Assembly (NCBI GenBank): GCA_034437035.1
Contig: DAOTUI010000042.1
Coordinates: 1 to 64,000 of the forward strand
Reading direction: 5' to 3'
DNA from: CAKZQX01 sp034437035
Lineage (GTDB): Bacteria; Chloroflexota; Chloroflexia; Chloroflexales; Chloroflexaceae
Length of the DNA stretch: 64,000 bases
A program made the translations under genes and the position numbers. Below are positions 52,642 to 61,227 of this stretch, piece by piece. The notes beneath the pieces were generated by a model, which made no database searches, was not told the origin of the DNA, and saw nothing but the letters and a program-made list of their open reading frames with translations. How positions within the stretch are numbered: the stretch's first letter is position 1; the number at the start of each line of letters is the position of its first letter.

Positions 52642-53964
52642 ATGGTACAACAGGAACTCCAACAGAAGATCGAGACGCACACGGCCCAGGTCGGGATAAT
52701 CGGGATGGGTTATGTCGGGTTGCCGCTGGCGGTGCGGGCCGCCGGGGTGGGCTTCCCGGTGCTGGGCTTCGATCTCAGCCGCGAGCGGGTTAATGCATTG
52801 AACAATGGCGAGAGTTACATTGGCGATATCTCTTCCGGATTGCTGCAGGAACTACGGCAGACCGGCATGCTGGAAGCGACAACCGACATGCGCCGCCTAC
52901 GGGCGTGTGATCTGGTGATCATCTGCGTACCCACGCCGCTTAACGACACGCGCGACCCGGATATGCGCCATGTGGAGCAGGCCGGCGAGGATGTGGCGCG
53001 GATGCTGCGTGCGGGCCAACTGGTGATCCTGGAGAGCACCACCTACCCCGGCACCACCGAGGAGTTGGTGCAGTCACGCCTGGAGGCGACCGGGTTGCGG
53101 GTGGGTGAAGATATATTCCTGGCCTTCTCGCCCGAACGGATCGATCCGGGGCAGACCAGCAGCAAGGGCTGGACGGTTGAGAATACGCCCAAGGTAGTTG
53201 GCGGCGTTACCGCAACCTGTACCGACCTCGCCGCAACATTCTACCGCCAGATTACCAGCCAGGTTGTGCCGGTCTCCTCGCCCCGCGTTGCCGAACTGAC
53301 CAAGCTCTTCGAGAATATCTTTCGCGCGGTCAATATTGCGCTGGTGAATGAACTGGCGCTGCTGTGTGATCGGATGGAGCTGAATGTGTGGGAGGTGATT
53401 GCGGCGGCGGCGACCAAACCGTTTGGCTTTATGCCCTTCACGCCCGGCCCCGGCCTGGGGGGGCACTGCATCCCGATTGACCCCTTCTACCTGACCTGGA
53501 AGGCGCGCGAGTTTGATATGACCACCCGCTTTATTGAACTGGCGGGGGAGATCAACACCCAGATGCCGCGCCATGTGCATGATCTGGTGGTGCGGGCGCT
53601 TAACCGGCAGCGTAAGGCACTCAACGGATCAACTGTGTTACTGCTGGGGGTGGCCTACAAAAAAGATGTGGACGACTACCGCGAATCGCCGGTTTTCAAG
53701 GTGCTGGAGTTGTTGACGGCGGATGGGGGCGAAATTATTCTGTGCGATCCGCATATCAAGACATTTGAAACGCACGCCGGGACGGTGTATCATACCGTGC
53801 CGTTGACGGAAGATCTGCTGCGAAGCGCCGACTGTGCAGTCATTATCACCGATCATAGCACCTTTGACTACGATCAGATTGTGGCCGGCGTGCCGGCCGT
53901 GGTGGATACGCGCAACGCCACGCGCCATGTGACGCAGGGACGCGAGAAAATTGTGTTGTTATAA
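52642..53964 (+). CDS. Nucleotide-sugar dehydrogenase (UDP-GlcNAc/UDP-ManNAc 6-dehydrogenase, WbpA/WecC-like)
   Basis: 440 aa. NAD-dependent two-step oxidation of a UDP-hexose C6 to a uronic acid. The N-terminal Rossmann motif is GMGYVG at 21-26, the FSPERIDPG region is typical of the WbpA branch, and the catalytic Cys is C276 in GGHCIPIDPFYL. The C-terminal UDP-binding domain has GVAYKKDVDDYRESP. GGGAG lies ten bases before the ATG at 52642; an ATG at 52621 would add seven residues and lies close to the repeat array. Product uronic acids could feed the surface glycan and the amidotransferase-like protein at 28302. Confidence 0.9.
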   Translation: MVQQELQQKIETHTAQVGIIGMGYVGLPLAVRAAGVGFPVLGFDLSRERVNALNNGESYIGDISSGLLQELRQTGMLEATTDMRRLRACDLVIICVPTPLNDTRDPDMRHVEQAGEDVARMLRAGQLVILESTTYPGTTEELVQSRLEATGLRVGEDIFLAFSPERIDPGQTSSKGWTVENTPKVVGGVTATCTDLAATFYRQITSQVVPVSSPRVAELTKLFENIFRAVNIALVNELALLCDRMELNVWEVIAAAATKPFGFMPFTPGPGLGGHCIPIDPFYLTWKAREFDMTTRFIELAGEINTQMPRHVHDLVVRALNRQRKALNGSTVLLLGVAYKKDVDDYRESPVFKVLELLTADGGEIILCDPHIKTFETHAGTVYHTVPLTEDLLRSADCAVIITDHSTFDYDQIVAGVPAVVDTRNATRHVTQGREKIVLL

Positions 53965-53969
53965 AAAGT

Positions 53970-56300
53970 ATGAAGCAGCAGGAACTCAGCACGAAACAAT
54001 CGCCGGCAAAACTGCATAATCCGCTCCCGGCAGCAGGCACGCGGATGCGCCATTTCGGGGTGGCACTGCTTAACTCCCGGTTCCTGGTTCCGGCGTTGTT
54101 CGTGGTAGCGCTGCTGCTCCGGCTTTTCCGACTGGATGCCCAGAGTCTCTGGCTGGATGAGGGCAGCACCTGGCAGACGATCCAGCAACCCTGGGGCGTG
54201 CTGCTACGCGAGCTGTTCAGCCCGGATGCGGCCTATCCGCTCTACCATCTGCTGCTCAAGGCGTGGGTAGCGCCGGCGGGGGATAGCGCGTGGGCGCTGC
54301 GCTTTCCCTCGGCGCTGGCGGGCGCGGGCGCAGTGGTGGCGCTCTATGTTGCCGGACGGGAACTCTTTCGCCCGCCGCCGGAGCATGCCGGACAGCCCCG
54401 TGGCGATCCGCGGCCGCTGGTGGCGGCGCTGCTACTGCTGGTCGCGCCGTTTGCGCTCTGGTATGCGCAGGAGGCCAAAACCTACAGCCTGCTGTTGCTG
54501 GTGGCGACGTTGCTGCTCTGGAGTTTGCTGCGGGCGTTGCGCCGGGATAGGGCGGACGCACAGCAGCGCGTCCCTACCGATGAACATGCCGCCCGGAGGG
54601 GCAGCCGGCGGGACTGGGGGTTGCTTGCGGCGCTGGCGCTGACCAGCATCTTTGTTCACCGGCTGGCGCTGTTGCTGCTGCCGGCGGTCTGGGCCGGCAT
54701 TCTGCTGACACGGCGACGTGAGAATACATCGGCGGATCAGGCAGGCGAGAAGATAGCGGCGGGGCGGCAGCGGTTGGTGCGCGCCGGTCCATGGCTGTTG
54801 CTGTCGGCAGCGGGCGTGGGTGTGATCGCCGCAATGGTGCAGGGATTGGGCAATGAGCAGGCGGCGACCGGAGCCTACATTCCGGCGGCCCCGCTCGAGG
54901 CGATCCGGTTGACCTTTGTGCGCTTCAGCGTGAACCGCTGGCCGGGCGAGGTTCCCGGCTGGTGGCTGCTGCCCTGGATTGTCCTGACCCTGTGGGGTGG
55001 CGCGGCACTCCTGCGCGATCTGCTGCGGCGACGGCAGACAGTTGATCCGACGCCGCGGATTGTGTTGCTCTGCTTTTTGTTGATCCCGCCGGGGCTGTTT
55101 CTGGCGCAACTGGCTTTTACCCGCCTGTATGAGGCGCGCTACCTGATTCTGATCTTTCCGGCGTGGCTGCTGCTGCTGGTCTATCCCTTGTCCGGGCAGG
55201 CGGCGGATGCGCAGACGGATCTCCGCGTCGGGCGGCAGGCGGACGCGGGGAAGCGCGTCCTTACACAACATGTGTTTGTGCGGCGGCGCTTATTGCCCTG
55301 GATCGCCGGCATGCTGGTTGCGGCGGTGCCGGCAGTCAATGTGGCGGTATTGCTGCAACCGGAGCAGGGGTTATTCTCGGGTGATCCGGTGAAGGAGCAA
55401 TATCGCGCGGCGCTACAGGAACTGGCGCTGCGGGTACATCCGGATGACCTGGTGATTATCCACCCGTTTTATCTGCGGCCGCTGTACGATTACTACATGC
55501 AACGCTTCACGGAAGATTCGCCGCCGGAGCCGGTGGCGTTCGACACGTTCAAACAGGGACAGGTGGAGTTTAGCCGGAAGGATTGGGACACGCAACGCCG
55601 GGAGCGCTTCGCCGGACATGTGCGCAGCTTCTTGCTGATTGCGCCCGAGCATGCGCGCACGGTAGATCGGCCGCCGGCTGAAGGGGACGCGTATGGCCTG
55701 GTCGGGTTGTACTTCCGCTACAGCTTTGAGCAGCAGAAGTGGCCCTGCGGCATCTGGCGCTTTAACGGCGCGCATCTCTTCTGCCAGGACTCACCGGAAG
55801 CCTACGAGACGGGGGAGGTACCGCAACCGGCGACGCGGCGCTCGGCCCGCTTTGGCGAGGAGATTGAACTGCTGGGCTACACGCTCAAAGCGACCACGCC
55901 GGCGGGGGCGGGGGTCTACCGCGCCGGGGGCACGCTGCCGATTACGCTCTTCTGGGATGTGACCCGGCCGCCGGCAGAAGACTATGCCATGTTCCTGCAT
56001 CTCTGCCGGGATTGTGAGGTGCCCCCCGCTGCCGGCACGGACGGCCCGCCGCTGGAAGGTTATTTACCGACAAGCACCTGGCTGCCGGGCAACCCGGTCC
56101 ACGATGAGCGGGCCATCCCGCTACCGGATGATCTGCCGCCGGGACGCTACACGCTGCTGCTGGGAGTCACGCGGCCGGGTGATCCTTCGCCGACGGCACG
56201 GCTGCCGGTCAACAGTGCGGAGGGTACGGCGGAGGGTGCGGAGGTGCTGGATAACAACCGCCTGCGGCTGGGCACCGTCGAGATTGTTGCGCCGGAGTAG
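53970..56300 (+). CDS. GT39/ArnT-like membrane glycosyltransferase with C-terminal beta domain
   Basis: 776 aa. About 11-12 membrane helices follow the N-terminal signature LRLFRLDAQSLWLDEGSTW, whose Asp-Glu pair is the GT-C catalytic loop. The soluble C-terminal domain (~620-775) has FGEEIELLGYTLKA, PITLFWDVTRPPAEDYAMF and LPPGRYTLLLGV. It is of a different type from that of the three following paralogues. The enzyme would use a polyprenyl-phosphate sugar outside the membrane. Two palindromic repeats (54554-54578, 55241-55264) are translated in frame within loops. The start ATG at 53970 lies 5 bp after the dehydrogenase stop. Confidence 0.83.
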   Translation: MKQQELSTKQSPAKLHNPLPAAGTRMRHFGVALLNSRFLVPALFVVALLLRLFRLDAQSLWLDEGSTWQTIQQPWGVLLRELFSPDAAYPLYHLLLKAWVAPAGDSAWALRFPSALAGAGAVVALYVAGRELFRPPPEHAGQPRGDPRPLVAALLLLVAPFALWYAQEAKTYSLLLLVATLLLWSLLRALRRDRADAQQRVPTDEHAARRGSRRDWGLLAALALTSIFVHRLALLLLPAVWAGILLTRRRENTSADQAGEKIAAGRQRLVRAGPWLLLSAAGVGVIAAMVQGLGNEQAATGAYIPAAPLEAIRLTFVRFSVNRWPGEVPGWWLLPWIVLTLWGGAALLRDLLRRRQTVDPTPRIVLLCFLLIPPGLFLAQLAFTRLYEARYLILIFPAWLLLLVYPLSGQAADAQTDLRVGRQADAGKRVLTQHVFVRRRLLPWIAGMLVAAVPAVNVAVLLQPEQGLFSGDPVKEQYRAALQELALRVHPDDLVIIHPFYLRPLYDYYMQRFTEDSPPEPVAFDTFKQGQVEFSRKDWDTQRRERFAGHVRSFLLIAPEHARTVDRPPAEGDAYGLVGLYFRYSFEQQKWPCGIWRFNGAHLFCQDSPEAYETGEVPQPATRRSARFGEEIELLGYTLKATTPAGAGVYRAGGTLPITLFWDVTRPPAEDYAMFLHLCRDCEVPPAAGTDGPPLEGYLPTSTWLPGNPVHDERAIPLPDDLPPGRYTLLLGVTRPGDPSPTARLPVNSAEGTAEGAEVLDNNRLRLGTVEIVAPE
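54554..54578 (+). repeat. REP-like palindrome in coding sequence
   Basis: GGACGCA-CAGCAG-CGCGTCC followed by CTACC. It encodes DAQQRVPTDE in a hydrophilic loop of the 53970 GT-C protein. Shares its inverted-repeat core with four other copies in the window. Confidence 0.75.
55241..55264 (+). repeat. REP-like palindrome in coding sequence
   Basis: GGACGCG-GGGAAG-CGCGTCC followed by TTAC. It encodes DAGKRVLTQ inside the same GT-C protein. Confidence 0.75.
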
Positions 56301-56320
56301 ACGTAACCATTATCCTTACT

Positions 56321-58858
56321 GTGAAAAAAACGATTATTCCACACGAAACATACAACCCACCCGCCCCCACCCGCCCCTTTCAAGCCAGTACCGGCCATCA
56401 GTCGCTGCCGGCGCGGCACTGGCCGCTACTGCTGGTGTTGCTGCCGGCGCTGCTGCTGCGCGTGGCGCTCTGGGACAACCTGCCACGCACCGGGCTGATC
56501 AGCGATGAAGCCGAGTATCTGGCGGCGGCGGACTGGCTGGCCCATGGGCGCGGCTTTACCTGGCACCAGCAGTGGCTCTGGACCCGTGCGCCGCTCTACC
56601 CACTCTTCCTGGCAGGGCATCTTCGGCTCTTCGGGCTCAACCTGCAGGCGATCTATGCCACGCAGACGCTGCTGAGTCTGCTCAATGTCGGGCTGGTCTA
56701 CTGGCTGGCGCTGCAGATTAGCAACGCAAGCGGAATCGCATGGCCGCGGCAGCGGCGGGTTGCGGCGGGGGCCGGCCTCTGCGCCGCGCTCTATCTGCCC
56801 TTTGCGGTGTATGCGCAGATGCTGTTGAGCGAAACGATCTTCCTGACGTTGCTGCTGGGGGCGTTTGTGGCGCTGGGAGCCTGGGCCGCGCCGGATGGTC
56901 AATCGAAATCAGGGCGTGCCCTGATAGCGCCGGCCGTGGCGGGCGGGCTGCTGGGGCTGGCAACTCTCACGCGCGGGCTGACGCTGGGCTTTCTGCCGCC
57001 GGCGGCGCTCTGGGTCTGGCTGGTGGGGCGCAGAAGCAGGAACGGGGGAACGGCTGATCGCAACCGCCAATTGGCTACAATTGCGCTGCTGCTCTTCCTG
57101 GGATGCGCGCTCGTTGTTATCCTACCCTGGTCATTTTATGCCGGCCGTCTGTATGGCGGCCGGATCGTGGTTGACACCACCGGAGCCTACAACTTGATGC
57201 TGGGCGCACGCACGGCCTACGACGGCGAGCGGCGGGATGCGCCACCGCGCAATTTTGTACTGGCACTGCTCGATCCGCAGTTGACGCCGGAAGCACGCCG
57301 GGTGCTGCTGGAAGACGCCTGCCTGCTGCGGCAGAACGATCCCCGGTTGTTGGCAGCGCTTGATCGTCCGGTAGGAGAGATTACGCAGGGGCAGCGCCAG
57401 CAACTCATGCTGGCCGAGGGGCTCTGTCTGCTGCAGGCCAGACCGTGGGCTTTCGCAGATAAAAGCCTGGGCGAGTTTATCGATCTCTTTCAGATTAACT
57501 ATACCGGTGCAGAACGCCTGACCGACGGCTTTACGCTGGGCTGGTTGCCGCGTCCATACACGCTGGCGCTCTTCCTGCTGGATGATACGCTGTATGTGCT
57601 GGTTCTGCCCCTGGCAGTGCTCGGCTGGGCTATGGCGGACCGGGCAGTCCGCAGACAGCAGACCACCAACCGCAACTCGCGGTTCTCAGTTCTCAGTTCT
57701 CGGTTCTCAGCTCTCAGTTCTTTAATCTTGCTCTGGTGGCTCTACAACCTGCTGACCGCGCCGCTGCTGTTTGCGATCAACCGCTTTCGCCTGCCGCTGC
57801 TGCCGTTTGCGTTTATCTTTGCGGCATACTTTCTGCTGGCGAATGGCAAACGTGGCGATAGAGAAGGGAAAACGGCAGGGGGGTGCTCGCGTGGCGTGCC
57901 GGGGGTGCGATATCTACCACTCGTGCCGGCGCTGCTACTGGTGTTGATTGCCGGGACGCCCTATGCCTACCTGGAACCGCGGCCCGCCGGGGCGGATTCA
58001 CACTGGGCCTCCTACCTCGGTCCCTACCCGTCGAGTCTGGCGAGTAGCATCATCGCCTGGAACGCGCGCCCGGCCTACCGGATCGAGCAACAAGTTCAGG
58101 CGGCGCTGCACCGGGGCGATGCGGCGGAAGTACGCGCGCTGCTGGCGACCGGCGCGGTGCCGCCCTACGTTGAAGCAGTGGCCCGACCACTGCTGGCCGG
58201 ACTGGAAGGCGAACCGGTCGCCGGGCTGGCGCAGTTGGAGCAGCAGTCGGTTAAACCGCCGGCACCCTGGCAGACAACCATCGTGCGCGGCGAACTGCTC
58301 CGGCGGATGGGGGAGTGGGAGACGGCCCGGCAGACCTTCTCGCCTACCGCAATCGACGATCAGAACCCGGTGGCCTGGGCCTGGGAGTGGCTCCACCCGC
58401 CGCCGCTGCCGGATAACCGGCTGGACCTGGCGGGCGATCTGGATCTGGGCTACATCAAGGGCTTCTACCTGGGCGAGGGCGACCCGGCGGCGGACGGTAC
58501 CTTCCGCTGGTCCGGCCCGGAGGCGCGGCTGCGCTTTCCCCAGGCGGGCAGCGGGCAACCACAGGAACTCTGCCTGCGGGCGGATGGGCGCGGCTGGCCG
58601 GATGATCTGGCGCAACCGACGTTTCGCCTGCGGCCAGGCGCGCAACCCCTGGCAACCTTTGAACTCCAGCGCGCGGTACAGGTCTACTGTGCCCGGCTAC
58701 CCGCCGGCCCGGTCGGGTCTGACGTGGTGATAACGCTGCAGGCGGATACCTTTGTGCCCGGAGCCGCCGATCTGCTGGGGCAGCAGGGGCCGCAGGTGGG
58801 ACAACTGCGCTTCCTGGGGGTACGGCTGGATTGGGCCGAGCTAACGAACGCGGAATGA
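56321..58858 (+). CDS. GT-C membrane glycosyltransferase with TPR-like and C-terminal beta domains (paralogue 1)
   Basis: 845 aa. The N-terminal GT-C core has about 11 helices and catalytic-loop motif LISDEAEYLAAADWLAHGR. A helical TPR-like stretch (~585-690) follows, then a C-terminal ~150-residue beta domain starting DLDLGYIKGFYLG and including RWSGPEARLRFP and RFLGVRLDW. The start is GTG at 56321; upstream is TTATCCTTACT with no strong ribosome binding site. Heptamers at 57683-57717 insert RFSVLSSRFSALSS in frame before a membrane helix. It is one of three tandem paralogues and overlaps the next by 4 bp. Confidence 0.82.
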   Translation: MKKTIIPHETYNPPAPTRPFQASTGHQSLPARHWPLLLVLLPALLLRVALWDNLPRTGLISDEAEYLAAADWLAHGRGFTWHQQWLWTRAPLYPLFLAGHLRLFGLNLQAIYATQTLLSLLNVGLVYWLALQISNASGIAWPRQRRVAAGAGLCAALYLPFAVYAQMLLSETIFLTLLLGAFVALGAWAAPDGQSKSGRALIAPAVAGGLLGLATLTRGLTLGFLPPAALWVWLVGRRSRNGGTADRNRQLATIALLLFLGCALVVILPWSFYAGRLYGGRIVVDTTGAYNLMLGARTAYDGERRDAPPRNFVLALLDPQLTPEARRVLLEDACLLRQNDPRLLAALDRPVGEITQGQRQQLMLAEGLCLLQARPWAFADKSLGEFIDLFQINYTGAERLTDGFTLGWLPRPYTLALFLLDDTLYVLVLPLAVLGWAMADRAVRRQQTTNRNSRFSVLSSRFSALSSLILLWWLYNLLTAPLLFAINRFRLPLLPFAFIFAAYFLLANGKRGDREGKTAGGCSRGVPGVRYLPLVPALLLVLIAGTPYAYLEPRPAGADSHWASYLGPYPSSLASSIIAWNARPAYRIEQQVQAALHRGDAAEVRALLATGAVPPYVEAVARPLLAGLEGEPVAGLAQLEQQSVKPPAPWQTTIVRGELLRRMGEWETARQTFSPTAIDDQNPVAWAWEWLHPPPLPDNRLDLAGDLDLGYIKGFYLGEGDPAADGTFRWSGPEARLRFPQAGSGQPQELCLRADGRGWPDDLAQPTFRLRPGAQPLATFELQRAVQVYCARLPAGPVGSDVVITLQADTFVPGAADLLGQQGPQVGQLRFLGVRLDWAELTNAE
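57683..57717 (+). repeat. In-frame heptamer array in paralogue 1
   Basis: Five 7-bp units: TTCTCAG, TTCTCAG, TTCTCGG, TTCTCAG, CTCTCAG, followed by TTCTT. Three units make 21 bp, so the encoded peptide repeats every seven residues. Confidence 0.85.
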
Positions 58859-61227
58859 TACACAACGAACGACAACCTGCCCCAAATACGCTTGCGCAAA
58901 GCTGCAAAGGGCGCAAAGAACCGCAGATCCTGCGGCGCTTTGCAGCCTGGCGCGCGCCAATGCTACTGCTACTTGCGCGGTACGGGCTCCTGGCGGTGCT
59001 GTTCAGCGTGGCGCTCGTGTTGCGCCTGGTTGTCTGGCAGTGGCGTGAGTTCTACCCGCTGGGCGGCGATGAGCAGGAGTATCTGGGGCAGGCGCTGACA
59101 CTGCTGCAGGAGAAGCGTTATGTCGAGTTACGTCTGATGCGCCCGCCGCTCTACGGCCTATTTCTGGCGGGCTCCATCTGGCTGGTTGACTCGCTGGTGC
59201 AGAACCTGCGGCTGCTCCAGGCGGTGATCAGCGCGGCAACGGTAATCCCGGTCTGGCTGCTGACGGCGGAACTGGTCAACTGGTACGATCTCGGACGGCG
59301 CGCCCGCCAACTGCTGCCCGGTCTGGCGGCGCTGCTCTGCGCAGCCGGCTACACTCTGGCGGCCAATGCCACCGAACTGTTGACCGAGACGCTCTTCCTC
59401 TTTGGGCTGACCACGCTCTTCTGGCTGCTGGTGCGTACGGCGGCCCGCCCGCAGCGCCTGCTCGCGGGCATGGCCGGTGTGATCCTGGGCGCACTCTGCC
59501 TGACGCGCGCGGTCGCGCTGCCGCTGCTGCCCCTGGGCGCGCTCTGGCTGCTACTCGCCACAAAACCGCCACCCGTAAGCACACCCAAACGATCCTCCTT
59601 TCTCGTCTCCCGGTTCTCCGTTCTCAGTTCTTTATTCTTCCTCGGGGGAACCCTGCTGGTCGTGCTGCCCTGGACGGCCCGCAATTATGCGACCTATGGC
59701 GGGCTGATCCTGATCGATACCACCGGCGCGGAGAATCTCTGGCTGGACAATGATCCCGCCGGGCGCGAGGCGGTGAAGGCGCAACTCTACGCCATGGGTG
59801 AGGATCGGTTGGCGCGGCAGCAACTGGCGACGCAACGCGGGATTGACGTTATCACAAATAATCCGGGGCACTTCGCCGGCAAAGCCTGGAATGAGTTGCA
59901 AGCCTTCTTTGCGCTGGAGTATGCCGACGATATGCGCAATCGCCAGGCAATCTGGATACCGTCCGCCGAGGTCTGGACACGGCTGCTGCTGGGGGATGCA
60001 CTCTGGCTGCTGCTGATCCTGGGGGGGACGATGGGCCTCACCCGCTGCTCAATTGCCGGCTTTTTGACCCGATTGCCAGGGAATACCGGGAGGGACGACG
60101 GACGCGCAGAAGCGCGTTCCTACCGCAACAGGGTGGGGAAGCCGGATGAGCGGAACTTCCGGCAGAAGGTAGCGGCACGCCTCCGCAATCCGGTCTGGTT
60201 GTTTCTACCGTGGGCATTCTATGTTGTGCTGACGGCCATGCTGTTTCATGTAGAACTGCGCTACCGGCTGCCGCTCTACCCGGTGCTGCTGCCCTACACA
60301 GCACTGACCCTCGTCCCCCTGGAACGAGTATCGCACAGCGCTAATCGTCGCCGGTTGATCATTTTGCAGTTGCTCCCGGTGCTGCTGATTATCGCTCTGA
60401 TGCTGCTGCACCGGCCCTACCCGGCCATGGCCTGGCAACTGGGCTGGAAGCATATCCATCTGGCGCAGGCAGAGCGGGCACTCGTGCGGGGCGATGCGGC
60501 GGCGGCAACGGACGCGGCACAGGCAGCACTGGCCCGCGATCCGGAATCGGTGTCGGCGCGGGTAGCGCTGGCCCGCGCAGCCCAAATGGCGGGTGATCCG
60601 GATCGAGCCGAGACAATCCTGCGGGAAGCGATTGATATCCTGCCGGCACATCCACAGCCCCATCTGCTGCTGGGCGATCAGTTGCGGCAACAGGGTGATC
60701 CGGCGGCGGCACGCCGGGAGTTGCGCTATGAAACCGCTTCGCTGCAAGACTTGCAGACCTGGGCCTGGCGCTGGTTTACCACGCCCCCCCCGACTGCCCT
60801 CGATATCGGCGGTGGGCTGGACCTGGGAATGATACGCGGCTTCCACGCCCCTGAAGAAGCCGGCCGGCGCTGGACAACGGCAGTTGCACAGGTGCGCCTG
60901 ACCGCTCCAGTTGATGCTGATCGATTGGAACTGCGCCTGGCCTCGGGCCGACCGGAGACAGTACCCGCGCCCTGGCTGGAAGTCCGGGTTGCCGGGCAGT
61001 CCCTGGGGCACTTCCGGGTGGCAGCGGGCTGGCGGGACTACACGCTGCTGCTGCCCGCTACACTGCCCGCTGCTGCCACAGATGGAACTTCAACAGTTGT
61101 GATCGAACTGCGCAGCCCGACCTTCACGCCGCGCCGCTATGATCCGGCCGGCACCGATGGGCGTACGCTGGGAGTGATGGTTGATCAGATCCGGCTGGAG
61201 GAGGGCGTATGCGGCGATTGTCGGTGA
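58855..61227 (+). CDS. GT-C membrane glycosyltransferase with TPR-like and C-terminal beta domains (paralogue 2)
   Basis: 790 aa. The ATG at 58855 overlaps the previous stop (ATGA). The catalytic loop reads PLGGDEQEYLGQALTLL. About 11 membrane helices, a helical repeat region (~540-630, ALVRGDAAAATDAAQAALAR) and a C-terminal beta domain (GGLDLGMIRGFHA ... GTDGRTLGVMVDQIRLEE). The first ~40 residues are basic and partly encoded by a nested palindrome (58901-58946). Heptamers of the same unit as in paralogue 1 occur at 59600-59632, and a REP-like palindrome at 60100-60124, both in frame. It overlaps the next gene by 19 bp. Confidence 0.82.
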   Translation: MIHNERQPAPNTLAQSCKGRKEPQILRRFAAWRAPMLLLLARYGLLAVLFSVALVLRLVVWQWREFYPLGGDEQEYLGQALTLLQEKRYVELRLMRPPLYGLFLAGSIWLVDSLVQNLRLLQAVISAATVIPVWLLTAELVNWYDLGRRARQLLPGLAALLCAAGYTLAANATELLTETLFLFGLTTLFWLLVRTAARPQRLLAGMAGVILGALCLTRAVALPLLPLGALWLLLATKPPPVSTPKRSSFLVSRFSVLSSLFFLGGTLLVVLPWTARNYATYGGLILIDTTGAENLWLDNDPAGREAVKAQLYAMGEDRLARQQLATQRGIDVITNNPGHFAGKAWNELQAFFALEYADDMRNRQAIWIPSAEVWTRLLLGDALWLLLILGGTMGLTRCSIAGFLTRLPGNTGRDDGRAEARSYRNRVGKPDERNFRQKVAARLRNPVWLFLPWAFYVVLTAMLFHVELRYRLPLYPVLLPYTALTLVPLERVSHSANRRRLIILQLLPVLLIIALMLLHRPYPAMAWQLGWKHIHLAQAERALVRGDAAAATDAAQAALARDPESVSARVALARAAQMAGDPDRAETILREAIDILPAHPQPHLLLGDQLRQQGDPAAARRELRYETASLQDLQTWAWRWFTTPPPTALDIGGGLDLGMIRGFHAPEEAGRRWTTAVAQVRLTAPVDADRLELRLASGRPETVPAPWLEVRVAGQSLGHFRVAAGWRDYTLLLPATLPAAATDGTSTVVIELRSPTFTPRRYDPAGTDGRTLGVMVDQIRLEEGVCGDCR
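58901..58946 (+). repeat. Nested palindrome in the 5' coding region of paralogue 2
   Basis: Outer arms GCTGCAAAG (58901-58909) and CTTTGCAGC (58938-58946); inner arms CCGCAG (58921-58926) and CTGCGG (58930-58935). It would fold near the start of the transcript's coding region. Confidence 0.7.
59600..59632 (+). repeat. In-frame heptamer array in paralogue 2
   Basis: Units TTCTCGT, CTCCCGG, TTCTCCG, TTCTCAG, then TTCTT. Encodes FLVSRFSVLSSLFFL. Same unit family as the array at 57683-57717 but at a different point of the protein. Confidence 0.75.
60100..60124 (+). repeat. REP-like palindrome in coding sequence
   Basis: GGACGCG-CAGAAG-CGCGTTC followed by CTACC. Encodes GRAEARSYRN in a loop of paralogue 2. 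Confidence 0.75.

Noticed and set aside
54432..55271. Long minus-strand open frame inside the 53970 GT-C gene
   Set aside because: Same reason: antisense shadow with low-complexity Gln/Arg composition.
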